Source: Streptosporangium pseudovulgare (GTDB taxonomy: Bacteria > Actinomycetota > Actinomycetes > Streptosporangiales > Streptosporangiaceae). From it: DNA of 64,000 bases. Positions 26,839 through 34,499 of this stretch are shown one piece after another. The position numbers and the translations under genes are program-made. The stretch spans positions 26,896 to 90,895 of the forward strand of contig NZ_BMQJ01000025.1 in the NCBI RefSeq assembly GCF_014648055.1, given 5' to 3'. The notes beneath the pieces are model-generated. The model was given only the letters and a program-made list of their open reading frames with translations, was not told where the DNA came from and ran no database searches. Every line of letters starts with the position of its first letter. The stretch's first letter is position 1.

Positions 26839-27176
26839 CCGCACGGCGATCGAGATCGACGGGGACACGCTGGTCGCGGCGACCGAGTCCGACGGTGTGC
26901 CGGTGATCCGTACGACCGCGCGGGCCGGGCGGACCGGCGCGGCCGTCAACCACGGGCAACTGCGGTACGTCACCGATGTCGACGGGCGGCGGGTCAGCGG
27001 GAACTATCCGTTCGTGGCGGAGCCGGTCGATCCGTTCGAGGTCGTCTCGCTGGAGTTCCTGGAGCCGGGCCACCCCGTCCACGCGCTCCGCCCGGCCGAC
27101 CCCCTGCAGATCGTGTGGGGTCTACTCACCCCGATCCTCCTTCGCCTATCCGGGCGGCGAGTCGGCGATGGGCTGA
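26839..27176 (+). pseudogene. frameshifted coding remnant, family not recognised
   Basis: One frame reads EIDGDTLVAATESDGVPVIR, then LRYVTDVDGRRVSGNYPFVA and EPVDPFEVVSLEFLEPGHPV, ending near DPLQIVWG. Continuing coding-like sequence (SPRSSFAYPGGESAMG) is in the next frame. The two halves fit one protein broken by a frameshift near 27115. Protein-like composition is clear, but I do not recognise the family. Confidence 0.45.
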
Positions 27177-27241
27177 CAGGCCGCAGGCCCTCTCTCGCCG
27201 AGGGGGTCGTCTTCGTCGACGCGTCCATGGGACGTCCGATT

Positions 27242-27278
27242 GATGTAATGGTCTCTAGCGGAAAGAGACTATTACATC
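27242..27278. promoter_or_regulatory. AT-rich 15-bp inverted repeat upstream of MATE gene
   Basis: The left arm GATGTAATGGTCTCT (27242-27256), 7-base loop AGCGGAA, and right arm AGAGACTATTACATC (27264-27278) pair with a single mismatch. It is conspicuously AT-rich for this DNA and ends 52 bases before the MATE start. It fits an operator for a MarR/TetR-like dimer or an attenuator hairpin. Confidence 0.6.
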
Positions 27279-27330
27279 TAAGCTCGCCGGTAAGGATCAG
27301 TGTTGGGCTACAACCCTTACCGGAGGGCGG

Positions 27331-28647
27331 ATGGACGAGCGCGTGGCGGGGACCGGGTCTCCACTGCGGCAGATAATCACGCTCGCCGTGCCGGCGCTCG
27401 GCGTTCTGGCCGCCGAGCCGCTGTACCTGCTGGTCAACACGGCCGTGATCGGCCACCTGGGCGCGGTTCCGCTCGCCGGGCTCTCGGTCGGCGCGATCGT
27501 GCTGGCGCAGATCGCGTCCCAGATGACGTTCCTGTCCTTCGGAACGACCGCCCGCGCGGCCCGGTTGCACGGCGCCGGCCGCCGGGCCGACGCCGTGGCC
27601 GAGGGTGTGCAGGCGACCTGGCTCGGCGTGGTCGCCGGGCTGGTGCTGGTCGTGGTCGGGGAACTGCTCGCCGCGCCGATCGCCGGCCTGCTCGCCGGTG
27701 ACGACCGCGTCGCCGCCGCCGCGGTGGGCTGGATGCGGATCGCCCTGCTCGGCGCGCCGCTGATCCTGGTCACGATGGCCGGCAACGGCTGGATGCGCGG
27801 TGTGCAGGACATGCGCCGCCCGCTGCGTTACGTGCTCGTGGGCAACGGCCTGTCCGCGGTGCTGTGCCCGGTGCTGGTGTACGGCCTCGGCTGGGGGCTC
27901 GACGGCTCGGCCGTCGCCAACGTGGCCGGGCAGCTGGTCTCGGCGGGCCTGTTCGTGCGGGCGCTGCGGGCCGAGGGTGTGCCGCTCGCCCCGGTCCCGG
28001 CCGCGATGCGCGCCCAGCTCGGCCTCGCGCGGGACCTGGCGCTGCTCGGCCTGGCCTTCCAGGCGTGCTGGGTGTCGGCGACCGCGGTGGCCGCGCACAC
28101 CTCCGCCGCGGCGTCCGGAGCCCACCAGGTGGTGTTCCAGCTGTGGATGTTCCTGGCCTTCGTGCTCGACGCGCTGGCCATCGCCGCCCAGGCGCTGGTC
28201 GGCGCGGCGCTCGGCGCGCACGAGGCGGAGCGGGCACGCCGGCTGGCCTGGCAGGTGACCGGTTGCGGGCTGGTGTTCGGGGCGTCGCTCGGCGTGGTGT
28301 TCGCGGCGCTGGCCGGAATCCTGCCCCGCGTGTTCACCGCCGACGCGACGGTGCTGGCCGAGATGCCCCACGCGTGGTGGTTCTTCGTCGCGTTGCAGCC
28401 GATCGGCGGCGTCGTGTTCGCCCTGGACGGGGTGCTGCTCGGCGCCGGAGACGCGGGATATCTGCGCACCGCGACGATGTGCGGGGCGGTTCTGGGATTC
28501 CTGCCGCTGGTGTGGGCGTCGCTGAGCTTCGGCTGGGGGCTGGTGGGGATCTGGTCCGGCCTGTCGGTCTTCCTGCTGATCCGTATGGTCACCCTGCTGG
28601 CCAGGCTGCGCTCCGGCCGGTGGGTGGTGCTCGGCGCCGTACGGTGA
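27331..28647 (+). CDS. MATE-family multidrug/toxin efflux transporter (DinF-like)
   Basis: A 438 aa protein with 12 membrane helices from the MATE family, exporting organic compounds in exchange for protons or sodium. The N-terminus (IITLAVPALGVLAAEPLYLL, VNTAVIGHLGAVPLAGL) matches the DinF subgroup, and helix 7 carries AFQACWVSATAVAAHTSAAA. The ATG at 27331 follows CCGGAGGGCGG. The upstream inverted repeat at 27242-27278 suggests repressor control, but no regulator gene adjoins. Confidence 0.9.
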   Translation: MDERVAGTGSPLRQIITLAVPALGVLAAEPLYLLVNTAVIGHLGAVPLAGLSVGAIVLAQIASQMTFLSFGTTARAARLHGAGRRADAVAEGVQATWLGVVAGLVLVVVGELLAAPIAGLLAGDDRVAAAAVGWMRIALLGAPLILVTMAGNGWMRGVQDMRRPLRYVLVGNGLSAVLCPVLVYGLGWGLDGSAVANVAGQLVSAGLFVRALRAEGVPLAPVPAAMRAQLGLARDLALLGLAFQACWVSATAVAAHTSAAASGAHQVVFQLWMFLAFVLDALAIAAQALVGAALGAHEAERARRLAWQVTGCGLVFGASLGVVFAALAGILPRVFTADATVLAEMPHAWWFFVALQPIGGVVFALDGVLLGAGDAGYLRTATMCGAVLGFLPLVWASLSFGWGLVGIWSGLSVFLLIRMVTLLARLRSGRWVVLGAVR

Positions 28648-28667
28648 CCTGACCGTACCGCCGGGCG

Positions 28668-29024
28668 TCATCCGAGACCGTGGTAGGCCACGTTCACGAC
28701 CAGGGCGGCCACCGCCACCGAGAAGAACACGGCCCAGGCGCCGAGGCGGCGGTCGCCGACCCGCAGGTGGGCGGCGAGCGCGCCGAGGAAGTACAGCACG
28801 AGGCCGGCGGCGGCGAGCGTGCCCAGCACCGGCACGGCGATCCCGGCCAGCAGCCCCAGCGAGCCCGCCGCCAGCAGCAGTCCCAGCGGAAGCACCCAGG
28901 AATGGGGAACCCGGACCCTGTCCGCCTGCGCTTTGGGGTAGTCGTGGCCGACGATGTCGGCGACGGCGGCCACACCGTTGACGGCCGCCGCGAGGAGGGT
29001 GACCGTGAGGTAGACGGCGAACAT
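28668..29024 (-). CDS. DoxX-family membrane protein
   Basis: A 118 aa protein with four helices (AVYLTVTLLAAAVNGVAAVA; SWVLPLGLLLAAGSLGLLAG; LGTLAAAGLVLYFLGALAAH; AVFFSVAVAALVVNVAYHGL). DoxX-like proteins are associated with thiol or redox stress. The ATG at 29024 is chosen because AGGAG lies just upstream. A near-consensus ECF41 promoter sits 44 bases before the start, and the ECF41 sigma gene is immediately upstream on the same strand, so this is a likely direct target. Confidence 0.8.
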   Translation of the reverse strand: MFAVYLTVTLLAAAVNGVAAVADIVGHDYPKAQADRVRVPHSWVLPLGLLLAAGSLGLLAGIAVPVLGTLAAAGLVLYFLGALAAHLRVGDRRLGAWAVFFSVAVAALVVNVAYHGLG

Positions 29025-29067
29025 GAGAGTCTCCTGCTCCGTGAGAACGACTGTTGTCCGCCTCACG

Positions 29068-29094
29068 GACGAGACGGCCCTCCGGGAGGTGACA
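29068..29094 (-). promoter_or_regulatory. ECF41-type promoter for the DoxX gene
   Basis: The minus strand reads TGTCACC (29088-29094), exactly 16 bases, then CGTC (29068-29071). The published ECF41 consensus is TGTCACA-N16-CGTC, so only the last base of the -35 differs. It lies between the ECF41 sigma gene and the DoxX gene, 44 bases from the DoxX start. Confidence 0.8.
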
Positions 29095-29114
29095 GCATCC
29101 TCATGTGATGTGGG

Positions 29115-30131
29115 TCACGCCGTGACGCCGGTCAGCTTCTCCGGATTGCTGACCACGTGAACGGCCGCGACCGCTCCGTCCAGCAGGTGCAACGTGATCG
29201 CCAGCACCGGTGCGCGTCCCGAGTGGACGACGATCCCCGGTCCGCCGTTGACCTGGAGCACCCGGGTGCGCGAACCGTACGGCCTGCGCCTGGAGAGGAC
29301 GGCGATCGCCCGGGCCACGTGCTCGCGCGTGCGGACGACCTTGCGGGGCGCGCCGGTGAGGCCGCCGCCGTCGCTCGTCATCGTCACGTCCGGCGCCAGC
29401 ACCTCCATCAGGGCGTTCAGGTCGCCGCCGTCGCAGGCGGCCAGGAACCGCTCGGTGACCCGCCGCCTGGTCGCCTGGTCGGTGTCGTAGCGGCGGCGGC
29501 GTGCCTCCACCGCCTTCCTGGCGCGGTGGGCGATCTGCCGCGTCGCCACCTCGCCGCGCCCGACGAACCCCGCCGTCTCGGCGTGGCTGTAGCCGAAGAC
29601 CTCGCTCAGCACGAACACCGCGCGCTCCACCGGGGACAGGGCCTCCAGCACGAGCAGCACCGCGGTCGACACCGAGTCGGCGAGCACCGCGTTCTCGGCG
29701 ACGTCCGGGGAGGTGAGCATCGGCTCGGGCAGCCACGGCCCGACATAGGACTCCCGCCGCACGCGCGCGCTGCGCAACCGGTCGATCGCCAGCCGGGTGG
29801 CCACCCGGACGAGGTAGCCCTCGGTGTCCGCGACGGCGGTCACGTCGACATGGCTCCAGCGCAGCCAGGCGTCCTGCACCACGTCCTCGGCCTCGGTGAC
29901 GCTGCCCAGCACCCGGTACGCCACGGCGTGGAGCAGGCCGCGGTGCTCGGCGAACTCCCGCTCGGCTCTCCGCGCGGCGTCACGCCCGGCTCCCCCCTCG
30001 GAGCCACGCCCGGCCTTCCCCCCGGCGTTCTCCCCGGCCCCCCACTCGGCTTTCCCCGCGGTTTCCCGCTCGGTTCCGCGTTCGGGTCCCCGCCCGGCCG
30101 CGGGCCGGTGCGTCGCCGTGTCGCCGGGCAT
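29115..30131 (-). CDS. sigJ: ECF41 (SigJ-type) RNA polymerase sigma factor with SnoaL-like C-terminus
   Basis: A 338 aa sigma factor. A low-complexity charged N-terminus (about 50 residues) is followed by region 2 (EHRGLLHAVAYRVLGSVTEA, EDVVQDAWLRW) and region 4 (ALSPVERAVFVLSEVFGYSH, AETAGFVGRGEVATRQIAHR). The C-terminal SnoaL/NTF2-like extension (about 220-338, RRRVTERFLAACDGGDLNAL onward) is the ECF41 hallmark and replaces a separate anti-sigma factor by controlling activity in cis. The ATG at 30131 follows GGAAGGGGGGA. A DoxX gene with a matching promoter lies directly downstream. Confidence 0.9.
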   Translation of the reverse strand: MPGDTATHRPAAGRGPERGTERETAGKAEWGAGENAGGKAGRGSEGGAGRDAARRAEREFAEHRGLLHAVAYRVLGSVTEAEDVVQDAWLRWSHVDVTAVADTEGYLVRVATRLAIDRLRSARVRRESYVGPWLPEPMLTSPDVAENAVLADSVSTAVLLVLEALSPVERAVFVLSEVFGYSHAETAGFVGRGEVATRQIAHRARKAVEARRRRYDTDQATRRRVTERFLAACDGGDLNALMEVLAPDVTMTSDGGGLTGAPRKVVRTREHVARAIAVLSRRRPYGSRTRVLQVNGGPGIVVHSGRAPVLAITLHLLDGAVAAVHVVSNPEKLTGVTA

Positions 30132-30325
30132 CGCGGTCCCCCTTCCCGCCGGAACACCGGCGGCGGTGCTCGCACGTGGTCTCCGGGAGGAACCTACCCC
30201 CGGCGGCCCACCCGCCGGCGTCGTTCCCGCTCGGCCCGGCCGGTGAAACGCCGGCCGCCGGTGTGCCGGGCGTGCCATGACCGGCGCTTTGCCGGCCGGA
30301 GGGCGGTGTGCCAGTGTAGGACGGC

Positions 30326-30862
30326 ATGAGCGATGATCACGGGCGGGACGCGGCGCTGGCGGAAGCCGTGCGGTTGCGGGAACAGGGCCAGGCCGAGCAG
30401 GCCCGGGAACGGCTGGTGGAGCTGGCCGAGCGGTATCCGGAGGATGACGAGATCGCCTACCAGACGGCCTGTGTGCACGATTCGCTCGGCCTGGAGGCCG
30501 AGGCGGTCCCGTTCTACAAGCGTGCCCTGAGCGGTCCGGGGTTGTCGCGGGAGGATCGGCACGGGGCCTTCCTCGGGCTGGGAAGCACCTACCGGGTGCT
30601 GGGCCGGTACGACTCCGCCGTGGAGACCCTGCGCCGCGGGCTGGCCGAGTTCCCAGAGGGCCCGGCGTTGCAGGCGTTCCTGTCGATGGCCCTGTACAAC
30701 AGCGGTGAGAGCCACGAGGCGGTGCGGTTGCTGCTGAGGACGCTGACGGCCACCAGCGGCGACCGCCGGGTACAGGACTACCGGCGGGCGATCGAGTACT
30801 ACGCCGACGATCTGGACGCCGTGTGGCAGGCGGACGAGAAGCCGGACGGACGGGAGGACTGA
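30326..30862 (+). CDS. tetratricopeptide repeat protein
   Basis: A 178 aa cytoplasmic all-helical protein made of TPR-like repeats: LREQGQAEQARERLVELAER, SLGLEAEAVPFYKRALSG, VLGRYDSAVETLRRGLAEFP and a final VRLLLRTLTATSGD block. Such repeats mediate protein-protein contacts. Homologous stand-alone TPR proteins are common in actinobacteria; no specific partner is known. It is divergent from the ECF41 sigma gene. Confidence 0.8.
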   Translation: MSDDHGRDAALAEAVRLREQGQAEQARERLVELAERYPEDDEIAYQTACVHDSLGLEAEAVPFYKRALSGPGLSREDRHGAFLGLGSTYRVLGRYDSAVETLRRGLAEFPEGPALQAFLSMALYNSGESHEAVRLLLRTLTATSGDRRVQDYRRAIEYYADDLDAVWQADEKPDGRED

Positions 30863-31222
30863 ATCACCGGCCTCGCCACGGGAGGCCGTCGCGGTGGTGG
30901 GTGATCCGGGTTCGTCGGGTAAGGCCGCGGACGGTGACGACGGCATCGGCGGGTCCGTGGGACCCGCGCCGGGCGGTTCTGCGCCGGGCGGTCCTGTGCT
31001 GAGCGGTTCTGTGCCGAGCTGCTCAAGGCCGGGCGGTTCTGTGCCGGGCTGCTCAGGGCCGGACGGTTCTGTGCCGGGCAGCCTCGCGCCAGGCGGTCCC
31101 GGACCCACGCGGAAAAATCTTGAAAAAGATCCGGCCGCGCTGTCGAAACGGCCTCGTCCCGTTCGAAGCGTGGTCAGAGGGCCGAGAAGTCCGGCCCCTG
31201 GACCACACCGAGGGAGAACCCC
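30863..31222. other. intergenic region with GC-rich repeats and ECF42 promoter
   Basis: 360 bases. The middle (about 30961-31100) is an array of degenerate 15-45-base repeats built around CCGGGCGGTTCTGTGCCGGG. The end (31106-31222) is the leader of the DGPF gene, starting with an A-rich GGAAAAATCTTGAAAAAGAT segment and the ECF42-type promoter at 31141. No gene is seen. Confidence 0.5.
31141..31166 (+). promoter_or_regulatory. ECF42-type promoter before the DGPF gene
   Basis: TGTCGA (31141-31146) and CGA (31164-31166) are separated by 17 bases, matching the reported ECF42 target pattern (TGTCGA at -35, CGA at -10). It lies 57 bases before the DGPF-protein start, the usual ECF42 target. Confidence 0.7.
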
Positions 31223-31597
31223 ATGCGATACCTGATCACCCTCCGCGTCACCGCCCAGCCCGCCACCCCGCCGCCCGCCGAGCTGATGGAGGCCATCATG
31301 AAGCTCGGCGAGGAGGCCACCGGGGCCGGCGTCCTGCTCGACACCGCGGGGCTGGCCCCGAGCGCGCAGGGCGCGCGGGTCGAACTCGCCGGGGGACGGC
31401 TGAGCGTCACGGACGGACCGTTCGCCGAGGCCAAGGAACTGATCAGCTACGCCCTCTACCAGGTCAGGTCGAAGGAGGAGGCCGTCGAGTGGTCCTCCAG
31501 GTTCCTGCGGCTGCACCGCGACCTCTGGGAGGGCTGGGAGGGCGAGGCCGACATCCGGCGCGTCATGGGCCCCGAGGACTTCGCCGCCCCGGCCTGA
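31223..31597 (+). CDS. YCII/DGPF-domain protein linked to ECF42
   Basis: A 124 aa single-domain protein of the YCII-related (DGPF) family: MRYLITLRVTAQPATPPPA at the start, then SVTDGPFAEAKELISYALYQ, which contains the eponymous DGPF motif. These dimeric alpha/beta-barrel proteins are the conserved genomic partners and main targets of ECF42 sigma factors; their biochemical role is unknown. The ATG is preceded by GAGGGAGAA, and an ECF42 promoter lies upstream. Confidence 0.88.
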   Translation: MRYLITLRVTAQPATPPPAELMEAIMKLGEEATGAGVLLDTAGLAPSAQGARVELAGGRLSVTDGPFAEAKELISYALYQVRSKEEAVEWSSRFLRLHRDLWEGWEGEADIRRVMGPEDFAAPA

Positions 31598-31653
31598 CCG
31601 CCCCGGCCCACTCCAGTACGGCCCGCCGCCCCGGCCTGATCGATCCGGTTCAC

Positions 31654-31713
31654 CCCCGGTCCGGCCCACCCCGGTCCGGCCCACCCCGGTCCGGCCCACC
31701 CCGGTCCGGCCCG
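31654..31713. repeat. 15-bp tandem repeat, four copies
   Basis: CCCCGGTCCGGCCCA at 31654, 31669 and 31684, with a fourth copy at 31699 differing in the last base. The array is flanked on both sides by a longer direct repeat (GCCGCCCCGGCCTGATCG) at about 31625 and 31712. It lies between the DGPF and ECF42 sigma genes and may affect co-transcription. Confidence 0.8.
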
Positions 31714-31856
31714 CCGCCCCGGCCTGATCGGTCCGGCCTGCCGCCCGGTCACTCCGGCCCGGTCCGCCCGTGGCGGGGCCGTCCGGTTCAGCCCGTTCCG
31801 CCCCGCCCGCGGTGAGGATTGCCGCGGGCGGGGGCGAGGTGTTTGGATCGGGGGCC

Positions 31857-33164
31857 GTGACGATCGAAGACCCTCGCCGGGTGATCGAGGCGGTCTGGCG
31901 AATCGAGTCCGCCCGGGTGATCGCGGGACTCGCCCGGATGGTGGGCGACGTCGGGCTGGCCGAGGAACTGGCGCAGGACGCCCTGGTCGCCGCGCTGGAG
32001 CAGTGGCCGGAGTCCGGCGTTCCGGAGAATCCGGGCGCGTGGCTCACGCTCACCGCCAAGCACCGGGCGATCGACCTGCTGCGCCGCAGGACCCGCTACG
32101 AGCACAAGCTCCGGGAGGTCGGCCGCGACCTGGAGGTCCGGCAGGAGGCGGCCGAGGCCGAGCTGGACGACGCCCTCGACGACCACATCGGCGACGACGT
32201 GCTGCGCCTGCTGTTCACCGCCTGCCACCCCGTGCTGCCGGTCGAGGGACGCCTGGCCCTCACCCTCCGCCTGCTGGGCGGCCTGACGACGCAGGAGATC
32301 GCCCGGGCCTTCCTGACGCCCGAGCCGACCGTCGGCCAGCGGATCTCCCGGGCCAAGCGCACCCTCGCCGAGAAGCGGGTGCCGATCGAGCTGCCCCCGC
32401 CGGCCGAGCTGCCCGGACGGCTCTCGTCGGTCCTGGAGGTCGTCTACCTCGTCTTCAACGAGGGCTACTCGGCGACGGCCGGTGACGACTGGGCACGCCC
32501 GTCGCTCTGCGAGGAGGCGTTGCGTCTCGGCCGGGTCCTGGCGGGGCTGATGCCCGGTGAGGCCGAGGTGCACGGGCTGGTCGCCCTGATGGAGATCCAG
32601 GCGTCCCGCATCCGGGCCAGGACGGGCCCGGACGGCGAACCGGTCCTGCTCGGCGACCAGGACCGGAGCCTGTGGGACCGGCTGCTGATCCGCCGCGGGC
32701 TGGAGGCGCTCGGGCGCGCCGAAGCGCTCGGCACCCTCGGCCCGTACGGCCTGCAGGCCGCGATCGCCGCCTGCCACGCCCGCGCGCGGTCCACCGAGGA
32801 CACAGACTGGGAGCGGATGGCGGCCCTCTACCGGGTGCTGGCCCACGTCGCTCCCTCTCCCGTCGTGGAGCTGAACCGCGCGGTCGCGGTGAGCATGGCG
32901 TACGGTCCGGCCCGCGGGCTTGAGATCGTGGACGGGCTGGGGAAGGAACGGGCACTGCGCGGCTATCCGCAGCTGCCGGCCGTACGGGGGGATCTGCTGG
33001 CACGGCTGGGCCGCGCGGCGGAGGCCCGTACGGAGTTCGAGCGGGCCGCGGCGCTGACCCGCAACGAGCGGGAGCGGGCACTCTTCCTCACCCGGGCGGC
33101 CTCGGCGGCCGACGACGCGACCGGTGACATGGCCGGCGACGCGGCCGGGACCGGAGAAGGGTGA
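31857..33164 (+). CDS. ECF42 RNA polymerase sigma factor with C-terminal TPR-like domain
   Basis: A 435 aa sigma factor. Region 2 lies near residues 5-75 (DVGLAEELAQDALVAALEQW; AWLTLTAKHRAIDLLRRRTR) and region 4 near 110-165 (LTLRLLGGLTTQEIARAFLT). The long helical C-terminal extension (about 200-435, TPR-like, with AVAVSMAYGPARGLEIVDGL) is the ECF42 hallmark and is needed for activity. I chose GTG 31857 because VTIEDPRRVIEAVWRIESAR is the usual start of the family. No anti-sigma gene is present, as is normal for this group. Confidence 0.88.
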   Translation: MTIEDPRRVIEAVWRIESARVIAGLARMVGDVGLAEELAQDALVAALEQWPESGVPENPGAWLTLTAKHRAIDLLRRRTRYEHKLREVGRDLEVRQEAAEAELDDALDDHIGDDVLRLLFTACHPVLPVEGRLALTLRLLGGLTTQEIARAFLTPEPTVGQRISRAKRTLAEKRVPIELPPPAELPGRLSSVLEVVYLVFNEGYSATAGDDWARPSLCEEALRLGRVLAGLMPGEAEVHGLVALMEIQASRIRARTGPDGEPVLLGDQDRSLWDRLLIRRGLEALGRAEALGTLGPYGLQAAIAACHARARSTEDTDWERMAALYRVLAHVAPSPVVELNRAVAVSMAYGPARGLEIVDGLGKERALRGYPQLPAVRGDLLARLGRAAEARTEFERAAALTRNERERALFLTRAASAADDATGDMAGDAAGTGEG

Positions 33165-33221
33165 CAGCTCGGCCACTCCGGCGGGCCCCTTCCCCGCGCC
33201 CGCCGTTCCGGCGGGCTTCTC

Positions 33222-34118
33222 CTACACGCCGGCCGTTCCGGCGGGGACGGTGCGCAGCAGGTCCACCAGGCTGGAGACGTCGCCGGCGCCGAGGCCCGCG
33301 GCGACGCCCCGGTCGAGCAGCGCGCGCATGGGCTCGACCAGTTCGGTGCTGACGCCCTGGTCGGTGCTGGCGTCCAGCAGGTTGACGTAGGCGGTCGCCT
33401 GCATGGCGAGGTTGGAGGCGGCGGCCGAGTGGTCGCCGGAGTCGACCGCCTCCGCCATCCCGGGGAAGGCCGCCATCATGGCGGTGAGCCAGGGGGCGAC
33501 CAGCGGCGTGAACTCCGTCGCCGGCACCTTCTCCGAACCGGTCAGGGCGAGGGCGTGGAAGAACCCGCCGAACATCCCGTACATCGCGCCGAGCAGCGCG
33601 ATGTCGTACAGCGCGGCCCGGCCGGCGTCCTCGCCGAGGTACATGGCGCGGCCCAGCGCGCCGAGGGTCCGCTCGTGGGTGTGGAAGTCCTCGGGCGAAC
33701 CGCTGTAGAAGACCAGCGACCCGGGGGTGCCGATCATGGGCGGGACCGCCATGATGCCGCCGTCCACGTAGCCGACGCCGTGCCCGGCCGCCCAGCCGGC
33801 CGCCTCCCGGGCCTGCCGGGGCGTGCCGTTGGTGAGGTTGACCACGGTACGGCCGGCCAGTGAGCCGGCCGCCCCGTCGAGGACCTCGCGCACGGTGTCG
33901 TCGTTCAGCAGGCAGACGACGACGAGCGGGCTCGCGGACACCGCCTCGGCCGCGGTGGCGGCCTCGGTGGCGCCCCGGGCGACGAGGCCGGCCGCCTTGC
34001 CCGCCGTGCGGTTCCAGACGGTGACGGGGTGGCCGGCGTCCAGGAACGCACCGGCCAGCGCCGTCCCCATCGCGCCCAGTCCGAGGACCGTCACGGGCGC
34101 GTCGTTGTTCATGGTCAT
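33222..34118 (-). CDS. NAD(P)-binding beta-hydroxyacid dehydrogenase / imine reductase-like
   Basis: A 298 aa two-domain reductase. The Rossmann motif VTVLGLGAMGTALAGAFLDA is at about residues 9-28, followed by HPVTVWNRTAGKAAGLV, which favours NADP. The C-terminal helical domain contains YDIALLGAMYGMFGGFFHAL, resembling actinobacterial imine reductases, in which the classical catalytic lysine of beta-hydroxyacid dehydrogenases is replaced. The substrate is unknown. The ATG at 34118 follows CGGAGAAG. It is divergent from an HxlR-type regulator across a 381-base gap with candidate operators. Confidence 0.83.
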   Translation of the reverse strand: MTMNNDAPVTVLGLGAMGTALAGAFLDAGHPVTVWNRTAGKAAGLVARGATEAATAAEAVSASPLVVVCLLNDDTVREVLDGAAGSLAGRTVVNLTNGTPRQAREAAGWAAGHGVGYVDGGIMAVPPMIGTPGSLVFYSGSPEDFHTHERTLGALGRAMYLGEDAGRAALYDIALLGAMYGMFGGFFHALALTGSEKVPATEFTPLVAPWLTAMMAAFPGMAEAVDSGDHSAAASNLAMQATAYVNLLDASTDQGVSTELVEPMRALLDRGVAAGLGAGDVSSLVDLLRTVPAGTAGV

Positions 34119-34499
34119 GTCTTCTCCGGTTCGTCGGATACGGGCCCGGCGGCCTCTGGGCATGGCGGATGGAGCCTCCGGCGCGGGAGGCCTCCGGGCA
34201 CACGGATTCATCCGGCACGGTGGTCCCGCCGTACGGCGGTTCACCGGCCTGGCGGTCCCGCCGGTCTGGCGGCTCCGCCGGACGCCGATGGTGGCGGCGC
34301 GCGGCGGGACCGGCCGGAACGCCCGGCGGGGCTCGCCGGGCGTTCCGATCCTGAACCTTTGCTGACTTTTCCTCAAGTACCTACTATTCGGTCAGGTACC
34401 TACCTTTCAGTAAGCATGCTGAGCCGCGAGAGGCCGCCTGGGTGGCCTCGGCAGGTGAAGAGATCCACAGGACAGGCCCGGAGTGCGGGGAGCAGCGGA
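34119..34499. other. divergent promoter region, reductase/HxlR regulator
   Basis: 381 bases without a gene. The half next to the reductase is GC-rich filler with GGCGGTCCCGCCGG-like repeats. The half near 34365-34415 is AT-richer and carries the GTACCTAC repeats that look like HxlR operator sites. Confidence 0.45.
34377..34403. promoter_or_regulatory. candidate HxlR operator
   Basis: GTACCTAC occurs at 34377-34384 and 34396-34403, and TACCT-N11-AGGTA (34378-34398) forms an inverted repeat. It lies about 100 bases upstream of the HxlR gene in the only AT-rich part of the gap. Confidence 0.5.

Noticed and set aside
26839..27176. Assignment of the frameshifted remnant to an acetoacetate-decarboxylase-like family
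   Set aside because: The resemblance was only impressionistic; no catalytic lysine motif was visible, so the family was left open.
25123..27243. Plus-strand open frame of 706 codons across the sensor kinase and the decayed region
   Set aside because: Antisense of a clear kinase for most of its length; apparent coding only because GC-rich frames lack stop codons.
30961..31713. Repeat arrays considered as a CRISPR
   Set aside because: Units are 15 bases, directly abutting and GC-rich with no unique spacers; no cas genes nearby.
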